From Acidobacteriaceae bacterium (lineage in GTDB: Bacteria; Acidobacteriota; Terriglobia; Terriglobales; Acidobacteriaceae): a stretch of DNA of 64,000 bases. The notes under the pieces are model-generated. The model did not search any database. It was not told the origin of the DNA and saw only the letters and a program-made list of their open reading frames with translations. The stretch covers positions 2,666,001-2,730,000 of the forward strand of contig JAPWKE010000003.1 of the NCBI GenBank assembly GCA_028283655.1, written 5' to 3'. A program made the translations under genes and the position numbers. Below, piece by piece: positions 15,989 to 24,052 of this stretch; within the stretch, counting starts at the first letter, position 1; every line of letters starts with the position of its first letter.

Positions 15989-16630
15989 ATGTCTCTCGCC
16001 GCGCCACGCATCCGCTCCTCGCACGTCCTTCTGCTCTTCGATCTGCTCGCCACGCTGCTGGTGGCGCTCGAGGGCAGCAGCGCAGGCGTGCTCGCGCATC
16101 TGGACTTCTTCGGTGTCCTCGTCGTCGCGTTCGTCTCTGCGCTCGGCGGCGGTATCGTACGCGATCTGCTCATCGCCGCCACGCCACCAAACGCGATCCG
16201 CGACTGGCGTTACGGCGCCACGGCCCTGCTCGGCGGAGCCATCACCCTCATCAGCTTCCAGACACTGCAGGCCTTCCCCCACACCCTGCTCATCACGCTC
16301 GACGCCGCAGGCCTCGCGCTCTTTGCCGTCGCCGGTGCGGACAAAGCCCTCGAATATGGCGTACCGCCGCTGATTGCTGTGCTCATGGGAGCGACCACCG
16401 GTTGCGGCGGCGGAGTCATTCGCGATCTCCTACTCAACCGCGTCCCGGCGGTGCTCAACTCCGACGTCTACGCCACAGCCGCGCTCGCCGGAGCAATCAT
16501 CGCCGTCCTCATGATTCGGAACGGGTTGCCGCGCGGCTGGTCCATGGCGTCAGGAGCCATTCTCTGCTTCGCTCTGCGAATGACAGCCGTTGCTCGTGGC
16601 TGGAGCCTGCCGCACGTCGCTGGTTACTGA
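15989..16630 (+). CDS. TRIC-type cation channel protein (UPF0126)
   Basis: This 213-residue membrane protein has about seven helices and the duplicated signature of the family, GGGIVRDLL in the first half and GGGVIRDLLLNRVP in the second. Bacterial TRIC homologues form trimeric monovalent-cation channels. The gene is divergent from the RcnB-like gene, so both promoters lie in 15841-15988. A bidirectional terminator follows 23 bases after the stop. Confidence 0.9.
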   Translation: MSLAAPRIRSSHVLLLFDLLATLLVALEGSSAGVLAHLDFFGVLVVAFVSALGGGIVRDLLIAATPPNAIRDWRYGATALLGGAITLISFQTLQAFPHTLLITLDAAGLALFAVAGADKALEYGVPPLIAVLMGATTGCGGGVIRDLLLNRVPAVLNSDVYATAALAGAIIAVLMIRNGLPRGWSMASGAILCFALRMTAVARGWSLPHVAGY

Positions 16631-16653
16631 GTGGCCCAACGCCAGCAAACGCA

Positions 16654-16681
16654 AAAAGCCCGCCATCACTGGCGGGCTTTT
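16654..16681. terminator. Bidirectional terminator
   Basis: A perfect 12-bp stem (AAAAGCCCGCCA at 16654-16665 and its complement at 16670-16681, loop TCAC) has poly-A on one flank and poly-T on the other. It serves the convergent TRIC and barrel genes. Confidence 0.9.
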
Positions 16682-16699
16682 CCATTGATAGAACGAGAC

Positions 16700-17695
16700 T
16701 TAGAAGCGAATACCGAACTTCACAGGAATGTACGTCGTCTCCAGCGAGTTTTGCGGGAAGCGGTTCCACGTCGGATTATTATCCAACGAATCGTACGAGT
16801 CCGTACGTCCGTCAGCACCTGGGCGGAAGTTGTTGAAGGTGTGCACGATGCGGCCTTCCGCATAGAGCTTCGTGTTCGAGAAGTGCGACAGCTTGTACGT
16901 CAAACCGAAACCACCGCTCGCACCAATCGAGTTGCTCGTGTAGTTCTGAATCGTCTGGTTCGCCGTGTACGAGTAGCAGTAGTAGTAGCAGTCCTCTGCA
17001 GCGACAGGAACGAAGAAGCTCGTTTCCTTATGGTAAAAACCTGCACCCATCACGAAGTATGCCCCAACCTTTTCCTTCTGGTAGAAGGTATAGCGTGGGT
17101 TCACCGTGAACGACCAGATGTGCGTGTTGCCGTCGATGCCATAACCGTTCGTCGGATCGCCGGTGAAGGAGTACGAGTACGCATTCAGCGAGTTCCCCGT
17201 CTGGCCGAAGTTGTCGTAGTCAAACTGCAGGTCAACGGCGAGCTTCGAGGTGAAGTTGCGAGTCACACCGGCCTGGAAAGCCCAGCTCGTCTTCAGGAAG
17301 TTCGACTCGTCCGTAATCGGGGCCGTAAAGCCAACACCGGCGAAGAAGCCCCAGCGCGGCGTGCCGTCCGTATTGCGGTTCGAACCGCGGTAGCGCGGGC
17401 GACCCGTGCGGCTGCCATACTGCATCGCGTTCATTCCAGGCAGGAAATCCGAATGGATGTTCGCAGCGACTTCGTTGTCCGCAGAGCTCGAAGAGAACGT
17501 CGCTTCTTCAGCGCTGTAGGTCTTCGGCTGCGCCATGTCCAGTGTCGTCAGCTTGCTGGAGGTGGCAGTCGCTGTTGCAGCGGCTCCCTCAGTGGTTGCG
17601 CTCTGTGCCATGCCGATGCCTGCGCCCGCGCAAAGCATTCCGACAACAGCAACAGTCTTCACGGCCAATCCTGTAAAAAACGTCTCAGTACGCAT
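16700..17695 (-). CDS. Outer-membrane beta-barrel protein
   Basis: This 331-residue protein has a signal peptide (MRTETFFTGLAVKTVAVVGMLCAGAGIGMAQS). A Ser/Thr/Ala-rich linker is followed by a barrel domain (RWGFFAGVGFTAPITDESNF, AVDLQFDYDNFGQTGNSL, WSFTVNPRYTFYQKEKVGAYFVMGAGFYHK). It ends with a proper Omp beta-signal, YIPVKFGIRF. The segment EDCYYYCYSY has two cysteines in a Tyr-rich loop, probably extracellular. The function is unknown. It is divergent from the gene at 17871, with a palindrome between them. Confidence 0.8.
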   Translation of the reverse strand: MRTETFFTGLAVKTVAVVGMLCAGAGIGMAQSATTEGAAATATATSSKLTTLDMAQPKTYSAEEATFSSSSADNEVAANIHSDFLPGMNAMQYGSRTGRPRYRGSNRNTDGTPRWGFFAGVGFTAPITDESNFLKTSWAFQAGVTRNFTSKLAVDLQFDYDNFGQTGNSLNAYSYSFTGDPTNGYGIDGNTHIWSFTVNPRYTFYQKEKVGAYFVMGAGFYHKETSFFVPVAAEDCYYYCYSYTANQTIQNYTSNSIGASGGFGLTYKLSHFSNTKLYAEGRIVHTFNNFRPGADGRTDSYDSLDNNPTWNRFPQNSLETTYIPVKFGIRF

Positions 17696-17801
17696 TCTTC
17701 TTGACTCCTTTGGGCGGTGTTCCCCGCCTGCCTTAACCCCACTGCGGACACAATGTCGCGCCGCAGTCGTGCGTCAGCTAAAGCTTATCTAATGAGACGA
17801 G

Positions 17802-17817
17802 CCAGATGGACATCTGG
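17802..17817. promoter_or_regulatory. Perfect palindrome in a divergent intergenic region
   Basis: CCAGATG-GA-CATCTGG (7-bp arms, 2-bp spacer) lies between the divergent barrel gene (start 17695) and the exported protein (start 17871). It could be an operator; no regulator is adjacent. Confidence 0.35.
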
Positions 17818-17870
17818 ATGCACCCCGAAATATCGGCTTGTTCGTAATACGAGCGACCCTGCGAGCATCT

Positions 17871-18938
17871 ATGCTCTTAGAGGCTGTGCCTGCTATCCGG
17901 AATCAGACCGTTACACGAAAGGTTCCCCCTTTGCGTTTTTTCTCGTCAGCGGTCCGCACGATCGCCCTATGTACCACCGTGGCTGGGTCTTCGGCTTTTC
18001 TGCACGCCGAAAGCGCCTCCCCTGCCGCGATGCCCGTGCCTTCTGTCGCGACCTTTCCTGTTCCTCAGTCTGATAGCGCGTGGCTGATGCCTGCAGCGTT
18101 CAGCACGTCGGCTGGCAGCGACTCTTCCCTGCCCGACGATCCCTCTGTCGCGCTGTTTGGCGACCCCGATGGACAACAGTCGGCCGATAAGCCGACTAAA
18201 AAGGTTGATCCGAACCACTCGCTGACCTGCGAAGGCTGCGATGTGGACGCCAACGGCAACCCGATCCCGCTAAACCGTCAGCAACCGCACCGCATTCTCG
18301 GTTTCATGCCAAACTTTCGTTCGGTATCGGCTGGCGCAAAGGTGCACCCCCCGGGATGGGGCTATAACTTCCACGTAGCCACACGCCAGGCGTTCGACTA
18401 CTCGTCGTTCATGTTCCTCGTTCTCACCTCTGTCACCGCCGAAGGCATGGATTCCCATCCTGCTCTGGGCAAAGGCGTTCCGGGCTTCTGGGCATATACC
18501 TGGCGTGGCTTCCTTGATAAAACGGACGGCACCTATCTTTCGGCGTGGCTCCTGCCCTCGCTGCTGCACGAGGACACTCGCTACTATCCGCTCGGCGCAG
18601 GCCACTCTGTCCTGACTCGTACGATGTACGTGATCTCGCGCCAGGCCGTGGCCAAGACCTACGGCGGCCATGACACACCAAATATCGCAGGCCTGGGCGG
18701 CAAGGTGCTGACGCAGGTCATCTCACGCACCTACTATCCGTCGAGTGCTGCTGGATTCAGCACTCTGGCAACGAAGTTTGGCTACTCCGTAATGCGCGAC
18801 GTCGGCTTCTCCGCCGTACGCGAGTTCTATCCCGACATCGCGGCGCACTACGTACGCAGGCATCGCGAAAAGGCCGCAGCCATGGCCGCTCGCGACGCGG
18901 CAGACGCAGCCGGATCGCATCCCACCACACAGCCGTAA
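17871..18938 (+). CDS. Exported protein of unknown function
   Basis: From the ATG at 17871 the product has 355 residues. A hydrophobic segment (RTIALCTTVAGSSAFLHAESAS) lies about 30 residues in, so the signal peptide has a long n-region. TTG 33 bases upstream is an alternative start. A CEGCD pair of cysteines precedes the folded region. The core (ILGFMPNFRSVSAG, HVATRQAFDYSSFMFL, WLLPSLLHEDTRYYPLG, YGGHDTPNIAGLGGKVL) has no recognised motif. Similar proteins appear to be frequent in acidobacteria. A good terminator follows at 18958-18981. Confidence 0.7.
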   Translation: MLLEAVPAIRNQTVTRKVPPLRFFSSAVRTIALCTTVAGSSAFLHAESASPAAMPVPSVATFPVPQSDSAWLMPAAFSTSAGSDSSLPDDPSVALFGDPDGQQSADKPTKKVDPNHSLTCEGCDVDANGNPIPLNRQQPHRILGFMPNFRSVSAGAKVHPPGWGYNFHVATRQAFDYSSFMFLVLTSVTAEGMDSHPALGKGVPGFWAYTWRGFLDKTDGTYLSAWLLPSLLHEDTRYYPLGAGHSVLTRTMYVISRQAVAKTYGGHDTPNIAGLGGKVLTQVISRTYYPSSAAGFSTLATKFGYSVMRDVGFSAVREFYPDIAAHYVRRHREKAAAMAARDAADAAGSHPTTQP

Positions 18939-18957
18939 AAAGCTGATCGAAGCACCC

Positions 18958-18981
18958 AAGGTACGGCTCCGGCCGTACCTT
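18958..18981 (+). terminator. Rho-independent terminator
   Basis: A perfect 10-bp stem (AAGGTACGGC at 18958-18967, GCCGTACCTT at 18972-18981, loop TCCG) is followed by TCTTCTG. Confidence 0.8.
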
Positions 18982-19020
18982 TCTTCTGCCTTCTCAACGA
19001 CACGAACTAAGATCGAAGCT

Positions 19021-19710
19021 GTGAGCCTTATCGCTGCCAACCTCGAACGCGTTCGCAACCAGATTGCCGACGCCTGCGCCAAAGCCGGTCGCCCTGCCAG
19101 CGACGTCAACCTCATGGCCGTCTCCAAAACGCACCCCGCGGAAGCCGCACTCGAAGCCATTGCGGCCGGGCAGCGGCTCTTCGGCGAAAACCGCGTGCAG
19201 GAGTTCGCCAGCAAGCGCGACGCGCTCGCCGCCACCGACGCTCAGTTTCACCTCATAGGCCCATTGCAGAGCAACAAGACGACCCGTGCCGCAGAGATCT
19301 TCCACGCCTTCGACGCGCTTGACTCTTTGCGCATCGCCGAACGCCTGGACGCCACCTGCGCCACGCTCGACAAGAAGCTTCCCATCCTCATCGAGGTGAA
19401 GCTTTCGCACGAAGACACCAAGCATGGCCTTGCACCGGAAGAGCTCCCCGCGCTGCTCGACGCTGTCGCTGCGCTGCCGCAACTCGAGCTTCGCGGTCTG
19501 ATGACCGTCCCGCCGTTCAGCGATGATCCCGAAGAGGCTCGCCCATACTTCGCGCAACTGCGCGCACTCCGCGATCAGAACATCGAACGGCATCCCACGC
19601 TGCTCGAACTCTCCATGGGAATGAGCCACGACTTCGCAGTCGCCGTGCAGGAAGGCTCCACCACTGTTCGGGTGGGCACAGCCATCTTCGGCAAACGCGA
19701 GTACGCATGA
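19021..19710 (+). CDS. yggS: YggS-family PLP-binding protein (PLPBP)
   Basis: This single-domain PLP protein (229 residues, GTG start) maintains vitamin B6 and amino-acid/keto-acid balance rather than catalysing a known reaction. LMAVSKTHP near residues 31-39 places the cofactor lysine at position 36. FGENRVQEF, FHLIGPLQSNKT, LRGLMTVPPFSDDPEE and LSMGMSHDFAVAVQEGSTTVRVGTAIFG are family hallmarks. Its end overlaps the next gene by four bases (ATGA), so the two are co-translated. The usual membrane neighbour YggT is absent between them. Confidence 0.95.
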   Translation: MSLIAANLERVRNQIADACAKAGRPASDVNLMAVSKTHPAEAALEAIAAGQRLFGENRVQEFASKRDALAATDAQFHLIGPLQSNKTTRAAEIFHAFDALDSLRIAERLDATCATLDKKLPILIEVKLSHEDTKHGLAPEELPALLDAVAALPQLELRGLMTVPPFSDDPEEARPYFAQLRALRDQNIERHPTLLELSMGMSHDFAVAVQEGSTTVRVGTAIFGKREYA

Positions 19711-19994
19711 GTTCTGCAGAAAGCTGCACCCTCGCGTTGCGCATCCAGCCCGGAGCGAAACGCACAGCGGTGCTTGGGCTTTATGGTGAAGAGACAATTC
19801 GCATTGCGCTGAACGCTCCGCCGGTCGACGGCAAAGCCAACGAGGCGCTGATTCGCTTTCTGGCCGAAACGCTTGCTCTCACACGTTCCGCCGTTGAAAT
19901 CCTCAGCGGCCAAACCGCACGGACAAAGCTTGTTCGCCTGACGGGAGTTTCGCTGACCGCAGTGCGCGACCGCCTACTTGCCAACAGTCGCTAG
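19707..19994 (+). CDS. yggU: DUF167 (YggU-like) small protein
   Basis: This 95-residue protein has the DUF167 pattern LRIQPGAKRTAVLG, LNAPPVDGKANEALIRFLAE and SAVEILSGQTARTKLVRL. The biochemical function is unknown. It is commonly linked with yggS and yggT. Its TAG stop and the TAG stop of the opposite-strand gene share the four bases CTAG (19991-19994), so the two genes converge with no spacer or terminator. Confidence 0.92.
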   Translation: MSSAESCTLALRIQPGAKRTAVLGLYGEETIRIALNAPPVDGKANEALIRFLAETLALTRSAVEILSGQTARTKLVRLTGVSLTAVRDRLLANSR

Positions 19995-20215
19995 TCGTCG
20001 TTCTTGCCGCCAACCCACAGCGTAGCCAGGCCTACGACCATCGCTGCGGCACCGCCTCCGAACAATCCTGCCATCAGCGCGGCCAACTGCACCTGCGCCG
20101 GTGGAGCCTTCCTTGCCTGTGCTCGATGCGTTGTCCACGAAAGCGTCCACCACCCGACGCCGAAGAACGCTACCAACACCAGCAAAATCCGCCACACCGG
20201 CCCACGTGAAGTCAT
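19991..20215 (-). CDS. Small two-helix membrane protein
   Basis: This 74-residue protein has two hydrophobic segments, RILLVLVAFFGVGWWTLSW (about residues 9-27) and LAALMAGLFGGGAAAMVVGLATLWVGG (about 45-70), joined by a basic loop. AAGGGAG lies five bases before the ATG, inside the end of the polygalacturonase gene, so it is probably translated from the same transcript nine bases after that stop. A shifted minus-strand frame covering the same bases (19974-20195) lacks both helices and was rejected. The function is unknown. Confidence 0.65.
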   Translation of the reverse strand: MTSRGPVWRILLVLVAFFGVGWWTLSWTTHRAQARKAPPAQVQLAALMAGLFGGGAAAMVVGLATLWVGGKNDD

Positions 20216-20224
20216 TCGTCTCCC

Positions 20225-21499
20225 TTACCTGCTTTGCCCCATCTTTGTGATCGTTGCGGTCGGGGCCTTCACAACGCCTTCGCCACCACCAGCAACCGTC
20301 ACAGTTACATCATCGAACAAAGCATTGGCATACGCCACTCGCATCGGCTTCTCCGAAGAAATGTGCACGTGCTTCAGCACAATGTTCTTGATGGGAGCCT
20401 CAGGCAGACCGACGATGCCGCCACCCTCCTCCGAACCCGTCGCCGTCACATCGTCAAACACGATGTCGTGGAAGAACGGCGTCAAGCGTCCCACGGCTTC
20501 GGTTTTCACTTCGCCCTGCGGAAACGCCTTCGGATAGTACGCGCTGACGAGGATCGGCATCTTCACGTCCTCCATCTTCACGTGCTTGAAGACAATGTGC
20601 GAAACATCGGCGCCGCGGTCCCGATTGGCCTTAATTCGCAGGCCATTCCCCGTGCCCTTGAAGGTGATGTTTTCCGCCACAATATTCTGCGCGCCACCGG
20701 CAATCTCGCTGCCGATCGACAGCCCGTGCCCGTGCAGGAACGTGCAGTCGCGAATCACTACATTCTTCGTCGGCGCATCCGGTCCCGGCGAGTTCACCAT
20801 GCCGCTCTTGATCGCAATATTGTCATCGCCAACGTCAGCCAGCACACGCTCAATCAGCACATTCGTCGAGCTAAACGGATCAATCGCATCCGTATTCGGC
20901 GAGTGCGGATCAGCTAGAACCTTCACATCGCGAATCACAATGTTATTCGAGTAGTACGGAACAATCTGCCAGTACGCCATGTTCTGCACTGTCACGTTTT
21001 CGATGAGGATTCCGTCGCAGTGGTCAAATACCAATCCGCGCGGACGCGTGTTCTCGCTGCCCAGCAACCCTGCATCTTTCGTTCCACGCACGGATTCCCA
21101 CCAGGTCTTGCCGTTGCCATCGATCACGCCGCCGCCATTGATCGTGATGTGCTTCGCGCCTTCGGCGGAGAGAAACGCCTGGTAGCCAGGGGCCTTGAAC
21201 TCGCGCTTCTTCGGATAATCCGCGTGGTCCGGCGAGCCCAACAGCGTTGCCCCCTTCTCGACATCGAGCGTGATGTTGGACTTCAGCATAAGAGGAGCCG
21301 AAAGAAACGTGCCGCCAGCAATCTTCACCGTGCCGCCTTTGGCTGCCGCACAGCTATCAATCGCCTTCTGAATGGCCGCCGTATCCTTGGTCACGCCATC
21401 GCCCTTGGCTCCAAACGTGCGCACATCGCATACTTTCTGCGCCTGAGCCACGCCTGCTGCCATCGCTATTACTGCCGCTGCTGTCACTACACGCTTCAT
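20225..21499 (-). CDS. Secreted GH28 polygalacturonase-family glycosidase
   Basis: This 424-residue protein has a signal peptide ending AQAQ near residue 21. A right-handed beta-helix begins DVRTFGAKGDGVTKDTAAIQKAIDSC. The GH28 catalytic segments are complete: NTDAID (202-207), DVGDDNIAIKSG with paired Asp225/226, and GHG followed by LSIGSE (257-265). The family hydrolyses galacturonan or rhamnogalacturonan by inversion. No other pectin gene except a possible esterase at 38 kb is near. It is transcribed ahead of a small membrane protein. Confidence 0.93.
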   Translation of the reverse strand: MKRVVTAAAVIAMAAGVAQAQKVCDVRTFGAKGDGVTKDTAAIQKAIDSCAAAKGGTVKIAGGTFLSAPLMLKSNITLDVEKGATLLGSPDHADYPKKREFKAPGYQAFLSAEGAKHITINGGGVIDGNGKTWWESVRGTKDAGLLGSENTRPRGLVFDHCDGILIENVTVQNMAYWQIVPYYSNNIVIRDVKVLADPHSPNTDAIDPFSSTNVLIERVLADVGDDNIAIKSGMVNSPGPDAPTKNVVIRDCTFLHGHGLSIGSEIAGGAQNIVAENITFKGTGNGLRIKANRDRGADVSHIVFKHVKMEDVKMPILVSAYYPKAFPQGEVKTEAVGRLTPFFHDIVFDDVTATGSEEGGGIVGLPEAPIKNIVLKHVHISSEKPMRVAYANALFDDVTVTVAGGGEGVVKAPTATITKMGQSR

Positions 21500-21597
21500 A
21501 CCCGTTACGCCTCCTGAAAGCTGTCAGACAGCCATGCTACACGCGAGGCCGCGTCTTTGGCTTCAAAAGACAGAGGAACAGCAACTTTGGCAAGCAG

Positions 21598-22218
21598 CTA
21601 TCGTTTGGCGAGTTTGGCGTTCACACCGATATAAGGGAGCACCATCGCCAGAATGGCTTCGGCATCCTGCTCGGAGCTGCGCGTGGACTCGCCATACATG
21701 CGCCGCTCATTCATGCCGCGCACCATATCCATCAGCGCCCAGGCCAGCGAAGTGTAGTCGCGATCCGCTAGCTCACCATCGCGGACTCCTGCGGCAAGAA
21801 TGTCGATCATTTCTTCTACCGAAGCACGCACAATCGTGTGAGTCTGCTTGCGGAAGCGCCGCTCTCGACCCAGCGTTGCAAGCAGGCGATACAAGTCCGG
21901 GTAACTGATCCAAAAGCTCATCCGAAAAGTTAGAAACGCTCGCAACCGTGCCGCTACGCCCTGAATCTTCTCAATCGCCTCTGCGCCCTGCTCCGTTTGT
22001 TGTGCAATCGCGCGCTGCACCGCGGCCTCATACATCGCGTCCTTGGACGAAAAGTAGAGATATAGAGTGCCCTTCGCCAGACCTGCCTGCTCGGCAATAT
22101 CTTCCATGCGGGTCTGCGCAAACCCCTTCTTTCCAAAGAGCTTTAGCGCTGCATCGAGGATCTCCGCACGTCGGAACTCAGTCAGCACCTGACGACGTGA
22201 TTTGGGCTTAGCGGGCAT
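21598..22218 (-). CDS. TetR-family transcriptional repressor
   Basis: From the ATG at 22218 the product has 206 residues. The N-terminal HTH (RRAEILDAALKLFGKKGFAQTRMEDIAEQAGLAKGTLYLYFSSKDAMYEAAV) is classic TetR. The all-helical C-terminus should bind an inducer, possibly a transporter substrate. It is divergent from the EmrB-type exporter gene 69 bases away, and a 7-bp dyad sits next to the exporter start. This strongly suggests local repression of the exporter and perhaps autoregulation. Confidence 0.93.
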   Translation of the reverse strand: MPAKPKSRRQVLTEFRRAEILDAALKLFGKKGFAQTRMEDIAEQAGLAKGTLYLYFSSKDAMYEAAVQRAIAQQTEQGAEAIEKIQGVAARLRAFLTFRMSFWISYPDLYRLLATLGRERRFRKQTHTIVRASVEEMIDILAAGVRDGELADRDYTSLAWALMDMVRGMNERRMYGESTRSSEQDAEAILAMVLPYIGVNAKLAKR

Positions 22219-22266
22219 GAACAAAAAACTACCATAGGTGAATCGCAACGGGGGCAGGTAAACTCT

Positions 22267-22284
22267 AATGACTAGAAAGTCATT
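22267..22284. promoter_or_regulatory. TetR operator candidate (AATGACT-N4-AGTCATT)
   Basis: A perfect 7-bp inverted repeat with a four-base spacer (AGAA) ends three bases before the exporter ATG at 22288. Binding here would block both the promoter's downstream edge and ribosome access. The geometry matches short-spacer TetR operators. Confidence 0.65.
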
Positions 22285-22287
22285 TTT

Positions 22288-23946
22288 ATGACCACAGAGT
22301 CTGATACCTACAAATCCGAAGAAGCCCTCGCTGCGTCCGCTGCCGAGTTTGAGCCTGGAGTACGGCTAGAAACGGCACCTGAGCCGCGCCTCTTCAACCC
22401 CTGGATCATCGCCCTGGTCGTCACCATGGGTACGTTCATGGAGGTGCTCGACACCTCCATTGCCAACGTCGCGCTGCCGCATATCGCCGGCTCGCTCTCT
22501 GCCTCGCAAGACGAAAGCACCTGGGTTCTCACCTCATACCTCGTCGCCAACGCCATCATCCTGCCCATCAGCGGCTGGATTTCTTCTGTCATTGGGCGTC
22601 GCAACTTCTATCTCGCTTCGGTCATCCTCTTCACCATCTTCTCGGCGGCCTGCGGTCTGGCTCCGACGCTGGCGATGCTTGTGATCTTCCGCGTGCTGCA
22701 GGGCCTGTCTGGCGGCGGTCTACAGCCTTCAGTACAGGCGATCCTTGCCGACACCTTCCCCGGGGAAAAACGCGGCATGGCCATGGCGGTTTACACGGTT
22801 GCGATTCTTTGCGCGCCGGTGCTTGGCCCCACGCTCGGCGGCTGGATTACGGACAACTACTCCTGGCGCTGGATCTTCTACATCAACATCCCGGTCGGTC
22901 TGCTCTGCGCCTTCTTTACGCGCATGGTGCTGCATGACCCTCCACACCTGGTCGCCTCGCGTAAGGCGATGAAGGGCAAGCCGCTCAAGATCGACGGCGT
23001 CGGACTCGGACTCATCTCCATCGGCCTGGCGTCGCTGGAAATCGTGCTCGACAAGGGCCAGGAACTTGACTGGTTCGGCTCCGCCTTTGTCACCTGGATG
23101 GCCTGCATTGCTGTCGCATCGCTCGTCGGCGCTGTTATCTGGGAGCTGCGCGTCAAGAACCCGGTGGTCAACCTTCGCCTGCTCGGTGAGCGTAACTTCG
23201 CCACCTGCTGCGCGATCGTTCTGGCGCTCTACACCGCGCTCTACGCCTGCACCTTCCTTCTGCCGCAGTACATGCAGCAGATCATGGGCTACGACGCGAC
23301 TACGGCAGGCATCGCTGTATCACCCGCTGGACTGGTGACTATGGCCGAGGTGCCTATCGTCGGCTGGCTGCTGAGTAAAGGCACGGACGCGCGCAAGATG
23401 ATCGCCCTCGGCCTGGTGACGATCACCGTAGCCACATGGTGGCTCTCGCTGAGTAACCAGTACGTGGCCGAAAGCAACTTTGTCTGGCCGCGCGTGCTGC
23501 AAATCATGGGTCTCGGCCTTACGACGGTACCGCTCAGCACCATTATGTTCCGCTTCCTGGCGCCAGACCAGAGCAGCAATGCTGCAGGTCTTTACGCTCT
23601 GGTGCGTAACGAAGGCGGCAGCATCGGCATCGCCATCTCCAGCACCTTCCTGCAACGCACGGCGCAGACGCACCAGGCCTACCTTGGCGCGAATCTGACC
23701 CCGAGCAACGAACAGGCCATCGCTGCAGCAACAGCCATGGGCAGCGGGACGGCTATGGCGATGCACGACAAGATGCATATGGGCATGGCCCTGCTCTATC
23801 AGAAAACGATGGTAGAGGCCGAAATCCTTGCCTATATGGACCAGTACCGTCTCTTTGCGTACATCCTGGCCTGCACCATTCCGCTGGTGCTTCTGCTGAA
23901 ACGGCCTCCGAAAATCGTGGGCAAAATCGAACTCGACGTGCATTAA
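22288..23946 (+). CDS. DHA2-family drug efflux transporter (EmrB/QacA type)
   Basis: This 552-residue major-facilitator protein has about 14 membrane helices. It carries the family motif LDTSIANVALPHIAGSL in helix 1, and GWISSVIGRRNFY (motif A) and YTVAILCAPVLGPTLGGWI (motif C of antiporters) follow. Proton-driven export of hydrophobic toxic compounds is expected. No membrane-fusion protein lies next to it, so an EmrA partner would be elsewhere. The ribosome site is poor (TTTTT directly before ATG), and the operator overlaps this position. Confidence 0.93.
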   Translation: MTTESDTYKSEEALAASAAEFEPGVRLETAPEPRLFNPWIIALVVTMGTFMEVLDTSIANVALPHIAGSLSASQDESTWVLTSYLVANAIILPISGWISSVIGRRNFYLASVILFTIFSAACGLAPTLAMLVIFRVLQGLSGGGLQPSVQAILADTFPGEKRGMAMAVYTVAILCAPVLGPTLGGWITDNYSWRWIFYINIPVGLLCAFFTRMVLHDPPHLVASRKAMKGKPLKIDGVGLGLISIGLASLEIVLDKGQELDWFGSAFVTWMACIAVASLVGAVIWELRVKNPVVNLRLLGERNFATCCAIVLALYTALYACTFLLPQYMQQIMGYDATTAGIAVSPAGLVTMAEVPIVGWLLSKGTDARKMIALGLVTITVATWWLSLSNQYVAESNFVWPRVLQIMGLGLTTVPLSTIMFRFLAPDQSSNAAGLYALVRNEGGSIGIAISSTFLQRTAQTHQAYLGANLTPSNEQAIAAATAMGSGTAMAMHDKMHMGMALLYQKTMVEAEILAYMDQYRLFAYILACTIPLVLLLKRPPKIVGKIELDVH

Positions 23947-23974
23947 ACAGCTTTTCCCAGGAAGACAAAGCGGC

Positions 23975-24016
23975 CCTCATTCCAATCAGGATGAGGGCCG
24001 CTTTGTTGTTGGTTCT
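23975..24016. terminator. Bidirectional terminator
   Basis: A perfect 16-bp stem (arms 23975-23990 and 24001-24016, 10-base loop) with AC/GT-rich ends separates the convergent exporter and guaA genes. Confidence 0.88.
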
Positions 24017-24052
24017 GCGTTGCTGCCTCTACGTGTTTCGATCAGCAGGAGC

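Noticed and set aside
16631-17704. 357-residue plus-strand frame opposite the barrel protein gene
   Set aside because: It is Arg/Val-rich antisense sequence, and it begins at the bidirectional terminator.
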